Shown here piece by piece: positions 35,670 through 45,934 of a DNA stretch of 64,000 nucleotides. Under the pieces are notes generated by a model. That model saw only the letters and a program-made list of their open reading frames with translations. It was not told where the DNA came from and did no database searches. The stretch covers positions 1 to 64,000 of the forward strand of contig CACOVO010000004.1 in NCBI GenBank assembly GCA_902630715.1, read 5' to 3'. Each line of letters begins with the position of its first letter. The stretch's first letter is position 1. The DNA comes from an uncultured SAR86 cluster bacterium. Its GTDB lineage: Bacteria; Pseudomonadota; Gammaproteobacteria; Magnimaribacterales; Magnimaribacteraceae. The position numbers and the translations under genes were made by a program.

Positions 35670-37097
35670 CTACTTAACTATTTTAATTATTCTTCCTTCA
35701 TCAAGAGATTTATTTGGATAATCGCCATTAATGAGACGCAGCTGATCTTCTGCATTGATATTAATACTGCTTTTTGATGCTAGGGTTTTGTAGGTGTCGC
35801 CTTTTTTTACTTTATAACTAGTCAACCTTAAAGGTTTTGATAAAGAAAATTCGTCATTTTGTAGTTTTCTAAAAGAATTAATAATCTTTAAAAAGCTTTC
35901 ATCAAATTGGTCAATATCTGAATATTTGTCCTTAAGATATCCTATAAATTGATAGACCTGATCATTTTTAAAAAGAACCGCCATTCTGACCGTTCTTCCA
36001 GATCTATAGGCTTTAGATGTAAATCCTTCAAAACCATTCACGACTATATTCTGATCCTCGAAAGTATTTGAAGCAAAGCGTTTCATGTAAGATTCAGGTG
36101 TCTCTTTAAAATTCAAATCTTCAAGTGTCATTTCTAATATTGCTTCACCAAAAGGTGAAATAAAAATTAGGGTGTTAGGTGTATTTATTATTTCCCAAGT
36201 ATCAGGTGAAGACATATATAAGTTTAAGGGGCCATGATAAAAATCATTTCCTCGTCTGATACCTGATTGTTCTGAATCCCCGAAAACCATACCTTCAATT
36301 TTCTCTAAATAAGTATCTTCCTCTTTTTTTTCGCCCATTTGAAATGAGTTTCCAACATTATCTAAAACCTCCTGTAATCTGAGATCATTCGATGGATGAC
36401 TAGCAAATACTCCATGGTAACTTCTGGGTTCTTGCCCCCTTTGTTCTGCTATTTTTTTTGAATATATTTCCTGGTCCTTTAAAACAGAGAGTACCTCATA
36501 CATACCCTGAGGAGAGTAACCATCTTGATAAATATACTGGGCTCCTAGATCGTCGGCCTCAAGCTCCATATCTCTTCCATATCCAGAAAGGAGAGCGCCT
36601 GAAGCCAGATTTGCAATATTTCCTGCAGTTCTTCCCGAGTTGATCTCAATAGCAGTGGATAAAATACCCATAAGCTGAGCTTGAGAATATTGTCTGACAC
36701 TGTGTCTTGCAGTGACATGCCCTATTTCGTGACCTAGAACAGCTGCTAATTCTTCTTCAGTTGATAGATAGCTCATTAGGCCTCGATTAATGTAGATGTA
36801 GCCTCCAGGTAAAGCAAAAGCATTAATATCTGGACTATCCAAAACGGTAAATCTATAAACTAAGTTTGGTCTATGACTTTTTAAAGCGAGAGACTCGCCG
36901 ATAGATTGAACATATTCTTGTAGGCGTTGATCTTTATATACTTGATATTGTTTAAGTATTTGTGAGTTATATTCCCTTCCCATCTGGATCTCTTGATTTT
37001 CACTAATCATTACGAAATCTTGCCTACCTGTTACGGGATTCACAGAACAGCTGCATAACAAACCCAATGAAAGGAATATCAATAGTTTAGTTTTCAT
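35670..37097 (-). CDS. M48 family metallopeptidase lipoprotein with C-terminal LysM-like domain (BepA-like)
   Basis: The 475-aa protein starts with a lipoprotein signal ending LLCSC. The zinc site is HEIGH at 123-127 with the glutamate ligand in ELEAD near 178-182. The LPGGYIYINRGL and DxNAFALPG segments are typical of periplasmic M48B/C peptidases such as BepA/YfgC, which degrade misassembled outer-membrane proteins. A C-terminal LysM-like module (YKVKKGDTYKTLA, about 427-475) may bind peptidoglycan; BepA itself has TPR repeats instead. Its ATG lies inside the end of the patatin gene (11-base overlap). Confidence 0.92.
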   Translation of the reverse strand: MKTKLLIFLSLGLLCSCSVNPVTGRQDFVMISENQEIQMGREYNSQILKQYQVYKDQRLQEYVQSIGESLALKSHRPNLVYRFTVLDSPDINAFALPGGYIYINRGLMSYLSTEEELAAVLGHEIGHVTARHSVRQYSQAQLMGILSTAIEINSGRTAGNIANLASGALLSGYGRDMELEADDLGAQYIYQDGYSPQGMYEVLSVLKDQEIYSKKIAEQRGQEPRSYHGVFASHPSNDLRLQEVLDNVGNSFQMGEKKEEDTYLEKIEGMVFGDSEQSGIRRGNDFYHGPLNLYMSSPDTWEIINTPNTLIFISPFGEAILEMTLEDLNFKETPESYMKRFASNTFEDQNIVVNGFEGFTSKAYRSGRTVRMAVLFKNDQVYQFIGYLKDKYSDIDQFDESFLKIINSFRKLQNDEFSLSKPLRLTSYKVKKGDTYKTLASKSSININAEDQLRLINGDYPNKSLDEGRIIKIVK

Positions 37098-37989
37098 CGC
37101 TTAAAAGATTTAGTGTTTCTAATCCGAAATTATCCCACCATTTTTCACCCATTTTAATAATTTTCTTTAAATTTGGTTCACTCTTGTCGTCTAACCTTCT
37201 ATTGACGCCATCAAGTGCAGAGTTAACTCTTATATAGTTTTCTCCGATAAGATCACCCGCAAGTTCGTGATCCAAGCTACTTTCGACCATTAATCCGAAT
37301 AGATCATGCATCATCCAACCTACTATCCCCCATTTTTTGGAGGCTTCACCTTTGAGGGGCCTTTTGCTTAATCCAGTCCCCAAACTTAAAACTTTCAGTT
37401 CACAATTTGGAAATATTTTCTTCGCTTCAACATATCCATGTAAAACCGGATGATTTGCAACAATTGCTCCGTCGATTAGATACCTATCTCCTACTTTGGC
37501 TGTTGGATAGTATATGGGTGCAGCACTAGTGGCGTCTCCGGCATCAACGAGCGTAATATCTTTATCTATTTCTGAATAAGATGTTAAAAGAACTGGAGAG
37601 CGAGTTTCAATATCATAACTGAGTATTGCCACTGGTTTATTTGCTTCGCTAATTTTTGTATCGCCAAAATATTCTTGAAGAACTTCGCGTTTACCTTCAC
37701 TGGTATATTTTGGATTAGCCTGGAGTAACCCAAGTTTAGTTTCCCAAGATGAGGCTCGCATAGTTTTAGTTAAGTTTTCGTGAGACCACATGCTTTCTAA
37801 CTCTACAGCAGAAAAGTTTTTTGCCGATAAAGCCAAACATGAAATAGCACCAGCTGAGGTTCCTACGAAAAAATCAAATTGTTCGCTTACTCTCTTACCC
37901 ATTTCTTTTTCAAGTAATTTGAGAAAAGTTATTGACGCGAGAGTTCTAACACCTCCCCCATCCATGGATAATATGTATTTTTTTTTCAT
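37087..37989 (-). CDS. Patatin-like phospholipase
   Basis: The 300-aa lipid acyl hydrolase has oxyanion motif DGGGVRTL at 10-17, nucleophile elbow GTSAG with Ser45, and the dyad Asp173 in DGAIVANHP. No signal peptide is present, so it is probably cytoplasmic or exported by another route. The gene overlaps the downstream M48 peptidase by 11 bases, implying coupled translation. It could turn over membrane phospholipid or hydrolyse storage lipid. Confidence 0.92.
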   Translation of the reverse strand: MKKKYILSMDGGGVRTLASITFLKLLEKEMGKRVSEQFDFFVGTSAGAISCLALSAKNFSAVELESMWSHENLTKTMRASSWETKLGLLQANPKYTSEGKREVLQEYFGDTKISEANKPVAILSYDIETRSPVLLTSYSEIDKDITLVDAGDATSAAPIYYPTAKVGDRYLIDGAIVANHPVLHGYVEAKKIFPNCELKVLSLGTGLSKRPLKGEASKKWGIVGWMMHDLFGLMVESSLDHELAGDLIGENYIRVNSALDGVNRRLDDKSEPNLKKIIKMGEKWWDNFGLETLNLLSDEN

Positions 37990-38097
37990 AATTCAGCCAA
38001 TATTAATCTATGCAAATTTTAATGACAAAATAGTATATTGAGATTAAGCTTGACTTTTATTTTTCTATTAAAGAAATTGCATTTGGGGGCAAGTTTT

Positions 38098-40998
38098 ATG
38101 AAAAAATTCTTACTTATTACATTATCTATACTCACCGCTTCTATTTCTGCTGCCGACGAAATTGAAGAGGTGGTTGTAACAGGTTCGCAAATAAAAGGTG
38201 CGCAAATCACAGGTGTATTACCTGTCACTGTTCTAACCTCCGAGGATATTGACGCAATTGGCCCAGAGGATGGAACGGAACTTATGGAAAATATCGCAGA
38301 GCAGGGACTGAACTACTTTTCGGAAGCCGAGTCTGATTCTGGTGGGGTTAATTCAGCAAGAGGTGATGTTGGAGCGTATAACCTAAGAAATATTGGTGTA
38401 GGAAATACTTTGGTCCTTCTCAATGGAAGAAGACTTGTAAATAATGCAGGCTATCAGACAGAATTACTCGGGGGTGATTTCGTTCCAACCATGTCAGTAA
38501 ATACCAACCTTATTCCATCTAATGCCTTGGACAGAGTAGAACTTTTAAAAGATGGCGCTTCAGCGATTTACGGCGCGGATGCTGTAGCTGGAGTAGTAAA
38601 TAATGTTCTTGAAACAGATTTCACAGGTTTTGAAGTTTCCTTCAGAGGGACTGGTTATGACCATTTCGCTGCAAATGATGACAGAATACAAATCAAATAC
38701 GGTGGAGACTTCAATGATGGTCGAACAAATATATCTTTAATGTTCGATTATTACGATAGGGATTCGATAGCTGCATCAGAGGATCCTAGATGGGGTGATT
38801 CGGATCATAGAAAATGGATTCCTGCAGACTCTTTATGGGCTGGTGACACTTCATTTAGAAATCTATATTCAGGCAAGTGGCCACAATTGGACCTGAGGGG
38901 GAGAACTTCATATTCAGATAGCGCAGGAGAAATACAAATGATGCCAGCATCAGACCCCAGATGTTCAAGGTCAGATTCTAAAGATACAGGTTACGGTACT
39001 TGTTTAGGGGTGGATACGGTGTCTCTCGCAAATGGAGAATACTACATAAACCCGGGTCAATTCAGGGACTTTAGAGGCGAACTAGAAAGAGATAATACTT
39101 TTTTATTTGTTAATCATGAGATGATCTCTGGTATAGAACTATTTGCCGAAATAGGTAAATATAATTCAGAGTACAGAAGATTGAAGGAACCTGCTGGTGA
39201 CTTCTCCACAGCGCTTTTGAATATAGGTCCGGATTACTATTACACAAATCTTCTTGGAATAAATGATGATAATAGTAGTTCTAATAAGAACATAAGAATT
39301 GATAATTGGAGACCTGATATAGGGCCAAGAGTTATTAATGTTGATAAAGAAACATCAAGGTACCTAGTTGGTCTTCGAGGAACAACTGATTCTGGATGGG
39401 ATTGGGAAACTGCAATTTTGAAATCTAAAGCGGAGTCAGAAGATTTTACTCAAAACCGCCTATCGAATAGTCTACTCCAAGCTGGACTAAATGACTCCAC
39501 TGAAAATGCCATTAATATTTTTTCGTCTGATGTAAAAACTGCATTAGCTCCTGCAATTATTGACGTCTTCAGGAACGATACTAGTGAATTAAATTCAATT
39601 GATTTTAAGCTTTCAAATCCTGCTATATTTGAAATGCCTGCGGGACCAGTGGCCTTGCTAATAGGTTATGAATATAGGGAAGAAAAATATTCAGATGATA
39701 GGGATCCGAGGTTAGATGGCACAATTAAATATACTTCTTTTGTAACTGGTTTGACCTTTCCATTTGTAGGAGATGTTCTTGGATCAAGTCCAACGGTTGA
39801 TACCAAGGCAGAAAGAGAAACTAATTCTATATTTGCAGAGTTAATTATTCCTCTAGCAAATAATATTGAGTCTCAAGTGGCAATAAGACACGAAGATCCA
39901 GATGATACGGAATCATCGACAGTTGGAAAATTTGCAATAGGATGGAATGCTACAGAAAATCTATCCTTTAGAGGATCCATATCAACTTCTTTTAGGGTTC
40001 CAAATTTAATACAACAAAATCAACCTTATGTTACCAGAAGTGGAAATGTTGATGATGCTGTAGGTGAATATATTGGTGGAAAGGTATTGGATGATAGATA
40101 TCAAATTGGTAGTTACAGAATCGGAAATCCTAACTTAAAACCTGAAGAGTCTGAAAATACTTCTGTTGGTTTTGTGTGGACGCCTGAAATTCTCGATGGT
40201 CTTACAATAACTTATGATTCTTGGGAGATTGAAAAAGAAAATACAATCGTTCTTCTTGGCAGGCAGAATAGGATGGTTGCCGACTTAGTTGATTTACTAG
40301 ATTACGGAACGTCAAACTGCTCAAACTATAATAATCCCAACGTTCTGAGGGACCCTAATCCTGGCTATTCTGTTGCAGATATTGGAGTATTCACTGCTGC
40401 GGGAATTTGCCCCGTTGGGGAAGCTTACTTAGTAACAGATCCTTATGCCAATGCTGCAACGAGAACTTTATCAGGCGATGATATTGGCGTCTATTATGAT
40501 TTAGATACAGGCATCGGAAGTTTTAAACTTACAATTAATTACTCCGAAACTGACGAGTTCACTCAAGAACCTACTGCGGAATATGCAAAATTAGTTGCTG
40601 CTCAAGCGAATGGCAGAATCCCTTTTGATGTAACACTGTCAGGTTTTGGAGATCTTGCCGGTTTGGATGGTAATTACACCGAAAAAACAAGCATGAAACT
40701 CAGCTATAGATTCGGTGATTGGGGTGCTCAAATCTCCAGTTTAAAGAAAGGTGATTTTTATCAAAGTAGTGAGACTAGATCTGATGGTACAAAATATGTG
40801 ATCCCATCGATGAGAACTGTCAACGCTTCTGTATACTATAACTTTGACATCGGAGAATACGATGCAAGGATTCGACTTGCTGTTAAAAACATAGATGATG
40901 AGAGGGCTCCGCTTGCTGATAGATTCTATGGATTTTTTGCCGATGCTCACCAAGATTATGGAAGAAATTACTATCTTGATTTTAGGTTAAGAATGTAA
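38098..40998 (+). CDS. TonB-dependent outer-membrane receptor (966 aa)
   Basis: I start at the ATG at 38098, because MKKFLLITLSILTASISAADE is a clean signal peptide and GGGGGC lies just before. The in-frame ATG at 38038 would put a hydrophobic extension ahead of it. The lead EIEEVVVTGSQIKG precedes a plug with YNLRNIGVGNTLVLLNGRR and LLKDGASAIYGADAVAGVVNNVLE. The barrel ends DFRLRM, again without the terminal aromatic. Several Cys-bearing loops are present (RCSRSDSKDTGYGTCLG). It is followed by a terminator and then by a carboxylate transporter and peptide-processing genes. The ligand is unknown. Confidence 0.94.
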   Translation: MKKFLLITLSILTASISAADEIEEVVVTGSQIKGAQITGVLPVTVLTSEDIDAIGPEDGTELMENIAEQGLNYFSEAESDSGGVNSARGDVGAYNLRNIGVGNTLVLLNGRRLVNNAGYQTELLGGDFVPTMSVNTNLIPSNALDRVELLKDGASAIYGADAVAGVVNNVLETDFTGFEVSFRGTGYDHFAANDDRIQIKYGGDFNDGRTNISLMFDYYDRDSIAASEDPRWGDSDHRKWIPADSLWAGDTSFRNLYSGKWPQLDLRGRTSYSDSAGEIQMMPASDPRCSRSDSKDTGYGTCLGVDTVSLANGEYYINPGQFRDFRGELERDNTFLFVNHEMISGIELFAEIGKYNSEYRRLKEPAGDFSTALLNIGPDYYYTNLLGINDDNSSSNKNIRIDNWRPDIGPRVINVDKETSRYLVGLRGTTDSGWDWETAILKSKAESEDFTQNRLSNSLLQAGLNDSTENAINIFSSDVKTALAPAIIDVFRNDTSELNSIDFKLSNPAIFEMPAGPVALLIGYEYREEKYSDDRDPRLDGTIKYTSFVTGLTFPFVGDVLGSSPTVDTKAERETNSIFAELIIPLANNIESQVAIRHEDPDDTESSTVGKFAIGWNATENLSFRGSISTSFRVPNLIQQNQPYVTRSGNVDDAVGEYIGGKVLDDRYQIGSYRIGNPNLKPEESENTSVGFVWTPEILDGLTITYDSWEIEKENTIVLLGRQNRMVADLVDLLDYGTSNCSNYNNPNVLRDPNPGYSVADIGVFTAAGICPVGEAYLVTDPYANAATRTLSGDDIGVYYDLDTGIGSFKLTINYSETDEFTQEPTAEYAKLVAAQANGRIPFDVTLSGFGDLAGLDGNYTEKTSMKLSYRFGDWGAQISSLKKGDFYQSSETRSDGTKYVIPSMRTVNASVYYNFDIGEYDARIRLAVKNIDDERAPLADRFYGFFADAHQDYGRNYYLDFRLRM

Positions 40999-41014
40999 AA
41001 ATCAATCTTTTAGA

Positions 41015-41039
41015 AAAGGGAGCCTTTGCTCCCTTTTTT
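41015..41039 (+). terminator. Rho-independent terminator of the third receptor gene
   Basis: AAAGGGAGC pairs with GCTCCCTTT around a 4-base loop at 41015-41036, ending in a T-run. It lies 17 bases past the receptor stop and 16 bases before the transporter start. Confidence 0.88.
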
Positions 41040-41054
41040 ATTTAGAATAAAGAA

Positions 41055-42503
41055 GTGATCAATTTTTTAACAGATAACAAAGGTTTTGGTCTAGGTGTGG
41101 TTTTAGCATTTCTCGTGCTTGCTCTTCCTGCACCTGAAGGATTATCACTTGAAGGTCAACGAACAGCCGCTATTTTCTTGTTAATGGGAGCCTGGTGGGC
41201 CACTGAAGCAGTTCCTGTTGCTGTAACAGCGCTAGTTCCTTTAGCCTTATTTCCTTTATTGGGTATCGTAGATATACAAAATGCAGCTGATCCTTATGCC
41301 AATAAAACGATTTACTTGTTCTTTGGTGGATTTTTAATGGCCACCGCTATTCAAAAATGGGATTTACATAAAAGAATTGCTCTATTTGTACTTCAAAATG
41401 CAGGATCAAATGGAGCATCACTAATTTTCGGGTTCATGCTTACTGCAGCACTTATAAGTATGTGGGTAATGAATACTGCAACTACCATCATGCTCCTGCC
41501 AATTGGTTTAGCAGTTATAACAGTAGTTAAATCAACTGTTAAATATCTATCAGATGAAGAAATTGAGGCCTTTCAATTAGCGCTTCTTCTTGGGATTGCC
41601 TATGGAGCAACAATTGGAGGCATGTCTACCCTTATAGGAACCGGTCCTAATGGCATGTTGGCAGCATTTATGGCAGATAATTACAATTTAGATATTAGTT
41701 TTGTGGACTGGATGAAAGTTGGAGTGCCTCTAAGCGCCGTTATGTTGCCGTGTAGCTGGCTAATTCTCACTAAAGTTATATTTAAAGTGAATTTTGAAAC
41801 TTCCTCGGAAACAAAAGTATTACTCTCATCGATGAAGGAGGAACTCGGTGTATTGAAAGGTCCAGAACTTAAAGTTTTAATTATCTTTTTTATAACTGCA
41901 CTAGCCTGGATGTTCAGGACTGTTCTAGATAACTTTTCATTTCTTAACGGATTGTCAGACGCGGGTATAGCTATGGTCTCCGCACTTTTTCTTTTTCTTG
42001 TTCCAAACGGAAACACAGATAAGAAAGGTCCTTTATTGGAATGGAAGGATGCTCAAGAAAATGTTCCTTGGGGCTTGTTGGTCCTTTTCGGAGGTGGTTT
42101 AAGTCTTGCCAATGCAGTTCAAGCAACGGGATTAGCAATTTGGATGGGAAGCTTAATCCCACAAGGTGTAAGTTTGGCTTTAATAGTGATTTTAGTTGTC
42201 GCTTTAATAATTTTCTTGACTGAATTGACTTCTAATATGGCTACAACAGCAACATTTTTACCTGTCGTGGCTGCGATTGCACTGCAGTCAAACTTTGATC
42301 CTCTGCTTGTTACAGCTGCTGTTGCGCTAGCTGCTAGTTGTGCTTTTATGTTGCCAGTTGCAACACCCCCTAACGCCATTGTTTTTGGATCAGGACTTAT
42401 TAGAGTTCCTCAAATGGCTAAAGCGGGATTCCTTATAAACATTTTGGGAATAACGGTGGTTTCTTTAGTGGCTGTTTTTTCTGTTCCCTACTTCTTGCTT
42501 TAG
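41055..42503 (+). CDS. DASS/SLC13-family sodium:carboxylate symporter
   Basis: The 482-aa inner-membrane protein has about 11 hydrophobic segments. The two sodium-site motifs of the family appear as MNTATTIMLLP (about 140-150) and LTSNMATTATFLP (about 392-404), with IGTGPNGML and PVATPPNAIVFGSG as substrate-side loops. Members import di- or tricarboxylates (succinate, malate, citrate) or sulfate. Translation starts at GTG (41055), just 16 bases past a terminator, so its promoter must overlap that region or it relies on read-through. It converges on the first gamma-glutamyltransferase and shares the bases TTAG as overlapping stop codons. Confidence 0.9.
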   Translation: MINFLTDNKGFGLGVVLAFLVLALPAPEGLSLEGQRTAAIFLLMGAWWATEAVPVAVTALVPLALFPLLGIVDIQNAADPYANKTIYLFFGGFLMATAIQKWDLHKRIALFVLQNAGSNGASLIFGFMLTAALISMWVMNTATTIMLLPIGLAVITVVKSTVKYLSDEEIEAFQLALLLGIAYGATIGGMSTLIGTGPNGMLAAFMADNYNLDISFVDWMKVGVPLSAVMLPCSWLILTKVIFKVNFETSSETKVLLSSMKEELGVLKGPELKVLIIFFITALAWMFRTVLDNFSFLNGLSDAGIAMVSALFLFLVPNGNTDKKGPLLEWKDAQENVPWGLLVLFGGGLSLANAVQATGLAIWMGSLIPQGVSLALIVILVVALIIFLTELTSNMATTATFLPVVAAIALQSNFDPLLVTAAVALAASCAFMLPVATPPNAIVFGSGLIRVPQMAKAGFLINILGITVVSLVAVFSVPYFLL

Positions 42504-44203
42504 TTGCCCTTTGCAAGAGCCCCAGGTCTGCGAGTGTCAGCAACTCCAAAGATTTTGTCATTATCTAGAAATATAGCTTGAACACTGCCCATAGTAGTTG
42601 ACGCCTCAGGTTCGTGCCCTCGTTGCTTCAACAACTCAATAGTATCAGGACTAAAACCGTTCTCTAACTGGAGTTTTCCTTCTAGTCGTTGATTAATTCT
42701 GGGAGCTATTACCGCTTCAGTGAAACTCATTTCATGATCGATGACATTACTAATAACCTGAGTGATTATATTTGGAATTCTTCCTCCACCAGGTGAACCA
42801 AGAATCATCATAAGTTCTCCATTTGGTTTAAAAACCAAAGTAGGAGTTTGGGTGCTAATCATTCTCTTACCTGGTTCGAGTCTATTTGCTTCACTATCTC
42901 CATACTCTGCATGTTCTTTGCCATAAAAGTGCGAAAAATTTCGCATTTGATTGTTCATTAGAAATCCACCCTTTTTGATTGTTACCCCTGATCCAAATGA
43001 GGAGCCTAGCGTATAAGTGTTAGATACAGCATTGCCCTCTGCATCTATAATTGAAAAATGAGTTGTGTCTGGACTCTCATCGTATTTCTTCAAATTTCCC
43101 TCGAATATTTGACCGTCTGGTGTGCGATTTTCAGAGATTTCTTTTGATAATTTTAAAGAGTATTTTTTGCTGAGAAGAGCTTTTACAGGTACTTCATAAA
43201 AATCAGGATCGCCATGATACTCAGCTCTATCTGCATATGCTCTTTGCATGGCCTCAGACAGAAGATGAATAGTTTTTGCTGAATTATGACCAAAACTTTT
43301 TAAGTTGAAATTTTCTAATATATTCAAAGTCTGAAGAAGAACTAAGCCTCCACTTGCAGATGGAGGCATTGAAACTATGCGGTAACCTCGATAAAAAGTT
43401 TCAATTACATCTCTGTCTTTAGCTCTATAAGAAGCCATATCTTCCAGAGTGATTAATCCTCCATTAGACAAAGACTCATCTGAAATCCATTTAGCTATTT
43501 CACCTTGATAAAATTCATCCTTCCCTTGCTCACTAATCTTTTGCAAAGTTTTAGCTAAATTTGGTTGTTTGAAATTGGACTTAACTTTTATTGGCTCCTC
43601 ATCTGATGCATAAAACTTTCGCTTTGAAGCTTCGTTAACGACCATAGATTCTCTGCCCCAATCTAAAACAAAATTAAGATCATATGTAACCTCAAATCCT
43701 TCCCTAGCTAATCTAATTGCAGGTTGCAATAGTTCAGAAATTGGAAGAGTTCCGTGGTCGGTATGTGCTTTTAATAGTCCTGCGACTGATCCTGGAACTG
43801 CATTTACTAAGTGTCCAAATCTTACTACTTTATCTCCATTCAAAAACAAATCACTTGTTGAGGACTTAGGTGCAGCAGAACGGTAATCTATTGAAAAAAC
43901 TTTATCTTCCTTTTCGTTGTAAATAAGTATAAATCCGCCCCCGCCAATATTACCTGCCCTAGGAAGAGTCACGGCCAAAGCAAAACCTACAGCAACTGCC
44001 GCATCAACTGCATTACCTCCCTTTTTTAAAATACTGTAGCCAGCCTCGGTTGCATGTTCATTTTGAGTTACAACCATAAATTCCGAAGATATCTCGGGAT
44101 GAATCCTGTCTTGATAATCGAGAGTAGTTTGAGTTCTAGCCTGAACAGGCACTTCAAAAAAAATCAACGCAAGACAAATTAACAGAGAATAACTTTTCAA
44201 CAT
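42500..44203 (-). CDS. Gamma-glutamyltransferase (periplasmic, self-cleaving), copy 1
   Basis: This N-terminal nucleophile hydrolase cleaves or transfers gamma-glutamyl groups, for example from glutathione. The 567 aa start with a signal peptide ending VQA. GGNAVDAAVAVGFALAVTLPRAGNIGGGGF opens the large subunit. The autocleavage site is at PDTTHFS, making Thr380 the new N-terminal nucleophile of the small subunit. SPGGGRIPN supplies the oxyanion glycines. It follows a paralogue by nine bases on the same strand in an operon with a beta-lactamase-fold enzyme. Confidence 0.95.
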   Translation of the reverse strand: MLKSYSLLICLALIFFEVPVQARTQTTLDYQDRIHPEISSEFMVVTQNEHATEAGYSILKKGGNAVDAAVAVGFALAVTLPRAGNIGGGGFILIYNEKEDKVFSIDYRSAAPKSSTSDLFLNGDKVVRFGHLVNAVPGSVAGLLKAHTDHGTLPISELLQPAIRLAREGFEVTYDLNFVLDWGRESMVVNEASKRKFYASDEEPIKVKSNFKQPNLAKTLQKISEQGKDEFYQGEIAKWISDESLSNGGLITLEDMASYRAKDRDVIETFYRGYRIVSMPPSASGGLVLLQTLNILENFNLKSFGHNSAKTIHLLSEAMQRAYADRAEYHGDPDFYEVPVKALLSKKYSLKLSKEISENRTPDGQIFEGNLKKYDESPDTTHFSIIDAEGNAVSNTYTLGSSFGSGVTIKKGGFLMNNQMRNFSHFYGKEHAEYGDSEANRLEPGKRMISTQTPTLVFKPNGELMMILGSPGGGRIPNIITQVISNVIDHEMSFTEAVIAPRINQRLEGKLQLENGFSPDTIELLKQRGHEPEASTTMGSVQAIFLDNDKIFGVADTRRPGALAKGN

Positions 44204-44212
44204 TGATTGAAA

Positions 44213-45928
44213 TTAAGGAGTAGCCACTCCAGCACTTGGTCGCCTAGGATCGGCAGAACCATAAAAATAGTCGCCTTCTTTCATGATCGCTTGGATACTC
44301 CCCATGGTCGAGGAAGGATAAAGTTTATAACCTTTTTGAACTAAATTTTTCTCAGTATCAGGGCCGAAACCACTTTCAATCATAAGAACTTCAGGCAACC
44401 ATTGATGATGAATTCTGGGACTATGAACTGCTTGAGCAATATTCATATCATGATCCATGACATTAATGGCGACTTGTAATACTGTTGTAATAATCCGACT
44501 GCCCCCTGGACTTCCGAAAACAACAAAAGGTTCGTTATTTTTGAAAATTATCGTCGGGGTCATTGATGATAATGGCCTTTTATTGCCCTCGATTGCATTA
44601 GCTTCAGAACCTAATAAGCCGTAGCCATTAGGAGTGCCTGGTTTAGAAGAAAAATCATCCATTTCGTTATTTATCAGCATACCAGTGCCAGGAATCATTT
44701 TTCCTGATCCGTAAGAAAAATTGAGAGTATAAGTATTTGCAACTGCATTACCGTAAGAATCCATCACAGAAAAGTGGGTAGTGTCAGGACTTTCGTAAGG
44801 ATAAGGATCTCCAGGAGAGACTTCGCTTGAAGGAGTAATTTTATCACTTGAAATATTCATATTTAAAGACTTAGCATATTGCTTGCTGGTAAGACTTGAA
44901 GGGACTTCATAGAAATCACTATCGCCTAAGTATTTACTTCTGTCCGCGTAAGCTCGTTTCATTACTTCGGCAAGGATATGTATGCTTTCAGAGCTTCCAA
45001 AGCCCATTTCTTTTATAGGAAATTCCTCGAGCATGTTTAACATTTGGATTAAATGTGTTCCGCCCGAACTGCTGGGCGGCATTGATACTATTTCAAACTC
45101 TTTATAACTGCCAACTAGAGGCTCTCTCTCAACTATATTGTAGTTTGCTAAATCTTCGAGTGTAATCAAACCCCCGTTACGTTCCATTTCTTCAGCAATC
45201 AGTTTGGCAATTTTTCCTTTATAAAATGCGTCTGGACCAAATTCGCTTAATTGTCTTAGAGTGCTAGCCAGATCTTTCTGAACCAACAATTCTCCGGCTT
45301 TATAAAGACTACCATCTTCCTTAAAAAAAACTTTAGAAGCAGCTGGATCAGCAGATAGTCTTTCTCTATATCTTTTTGAGGCGAGAGTATTTGCCAAATC
45401 ATGTGGAATAATGAAGCCTTCCTCAGCAAGTTTTATTGCTGGTTTTAAAGCATCTTGCCAACTTATAGTGCCATAATTAGTCAGAGCATAATGAAAACCT
45501 GCTACAGATCCTGGCACGCCAGCTGATAATAAAGAGAATTGAGCTTTCTTTCGATCGTAGTTACCTTCCTCGTCTAAAAATAAATCTCTGTGTGCTGCAG
45601 ATGGGGCTTTTTCTCTATAATCGATTGTCAGGGATTTGTCTTTATCTTTGAGATAAACAACCATGAAACCACCGCCGCCAATATTGCCTGCTCTGGGTAA
45701 AACGACAGCCAAAGCCAATCCAGTTGCGACAGCTGCATCAACTGCATTGCCGCCCGATCTCAAAATCTCTGCTCCTACCTCGCTAGCTATCCCTCTTTGT
45801 GACACCACCATTCCTTCACTAGCGATTACAGGATGATTGATCGATTTATATTCGATAATAGGTAGGTCATTTAGGAATAAATTGCCTAAGAAAAAAATGG
45901 ATATAAATAATATAGAGATTTTTTTCAT
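44213..45928 (-). CDS. Gamma-glutamyltransferase (periplasmic, self-cleaving), copy 2
   Basis: The 571-aa paralogue has the same architecture: short hydrophobic signal, GGNAVDAAVATGLALAVVLPRAGNIGGGGF, autocleavage at PDTTHFS with nucleophile Thr383, and SPGGSRI. The first copy ends IFGVADTRRPGALAKG and this one FYGSADPRRPSAGVATP, both family-typical. The two copies are clearly diverged, implying separate substrate ranges rather than recent duplication. It starts six bases after the beta-lactamase-fold gene. Confidence 0.95.
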   Translation of the reverse strand: MKKISILFISIFFLGNLFLNDLPIIEYKSINHPVIASEGMVVSQRGIASEVGAEILRSGGNAVDAAVATGLALAVVLPRAGNIGGGGFMVVYLKDKDKSLTIDYREKAPSAAHRDLFLDEEGNYDRKKAQFSLLSAGVPGSVAGFHYALTNYGTISWQDALKPAIKLAEEGFIIPHDLANTLASKRYRERLSADPAASKVFFKEDGSLYKAGELLVQKDLASTLRQLSEFGPDAFYKGKIAKLIAEEMERNGGLITLEDLANYNIVEREPLVGSYKEFEIVSMPPSSSGGTHLIQMLNMLEEFPIKEMGFGSSESIHILAEVMKRAYADRSKYLGDSDFYEVPSSLTSKQYAKSLNMNISSDKITPSSEVSPGDPYPYESPDTTHFSVMDSYGNAVANTYTLNFSYGSGKMIPGTGMLINNEMDDFSSKPGTPNGYGLLGSEANAIEGNKRPLSSMTPTIIFKNNEPFVVFGSPGGSRIITTVLQVAINVMDHDMNIAQAVHSPRIHHQWLPEVLMIESGFGPDTEKNLVQKGYKLYPSSTMGSIQAIMKEGDYFYGSADPRRPSAGVATP

Positions 45929-45934
45929 GTATTT

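Noticed and set aside
38038..38097. 20-residue N-terminal extension of the third receptor
   Set aside because: It would place a second hydrophobic stretch before a complete signal peptide, and the inner ATG has a G-rich ribosome-binding site.
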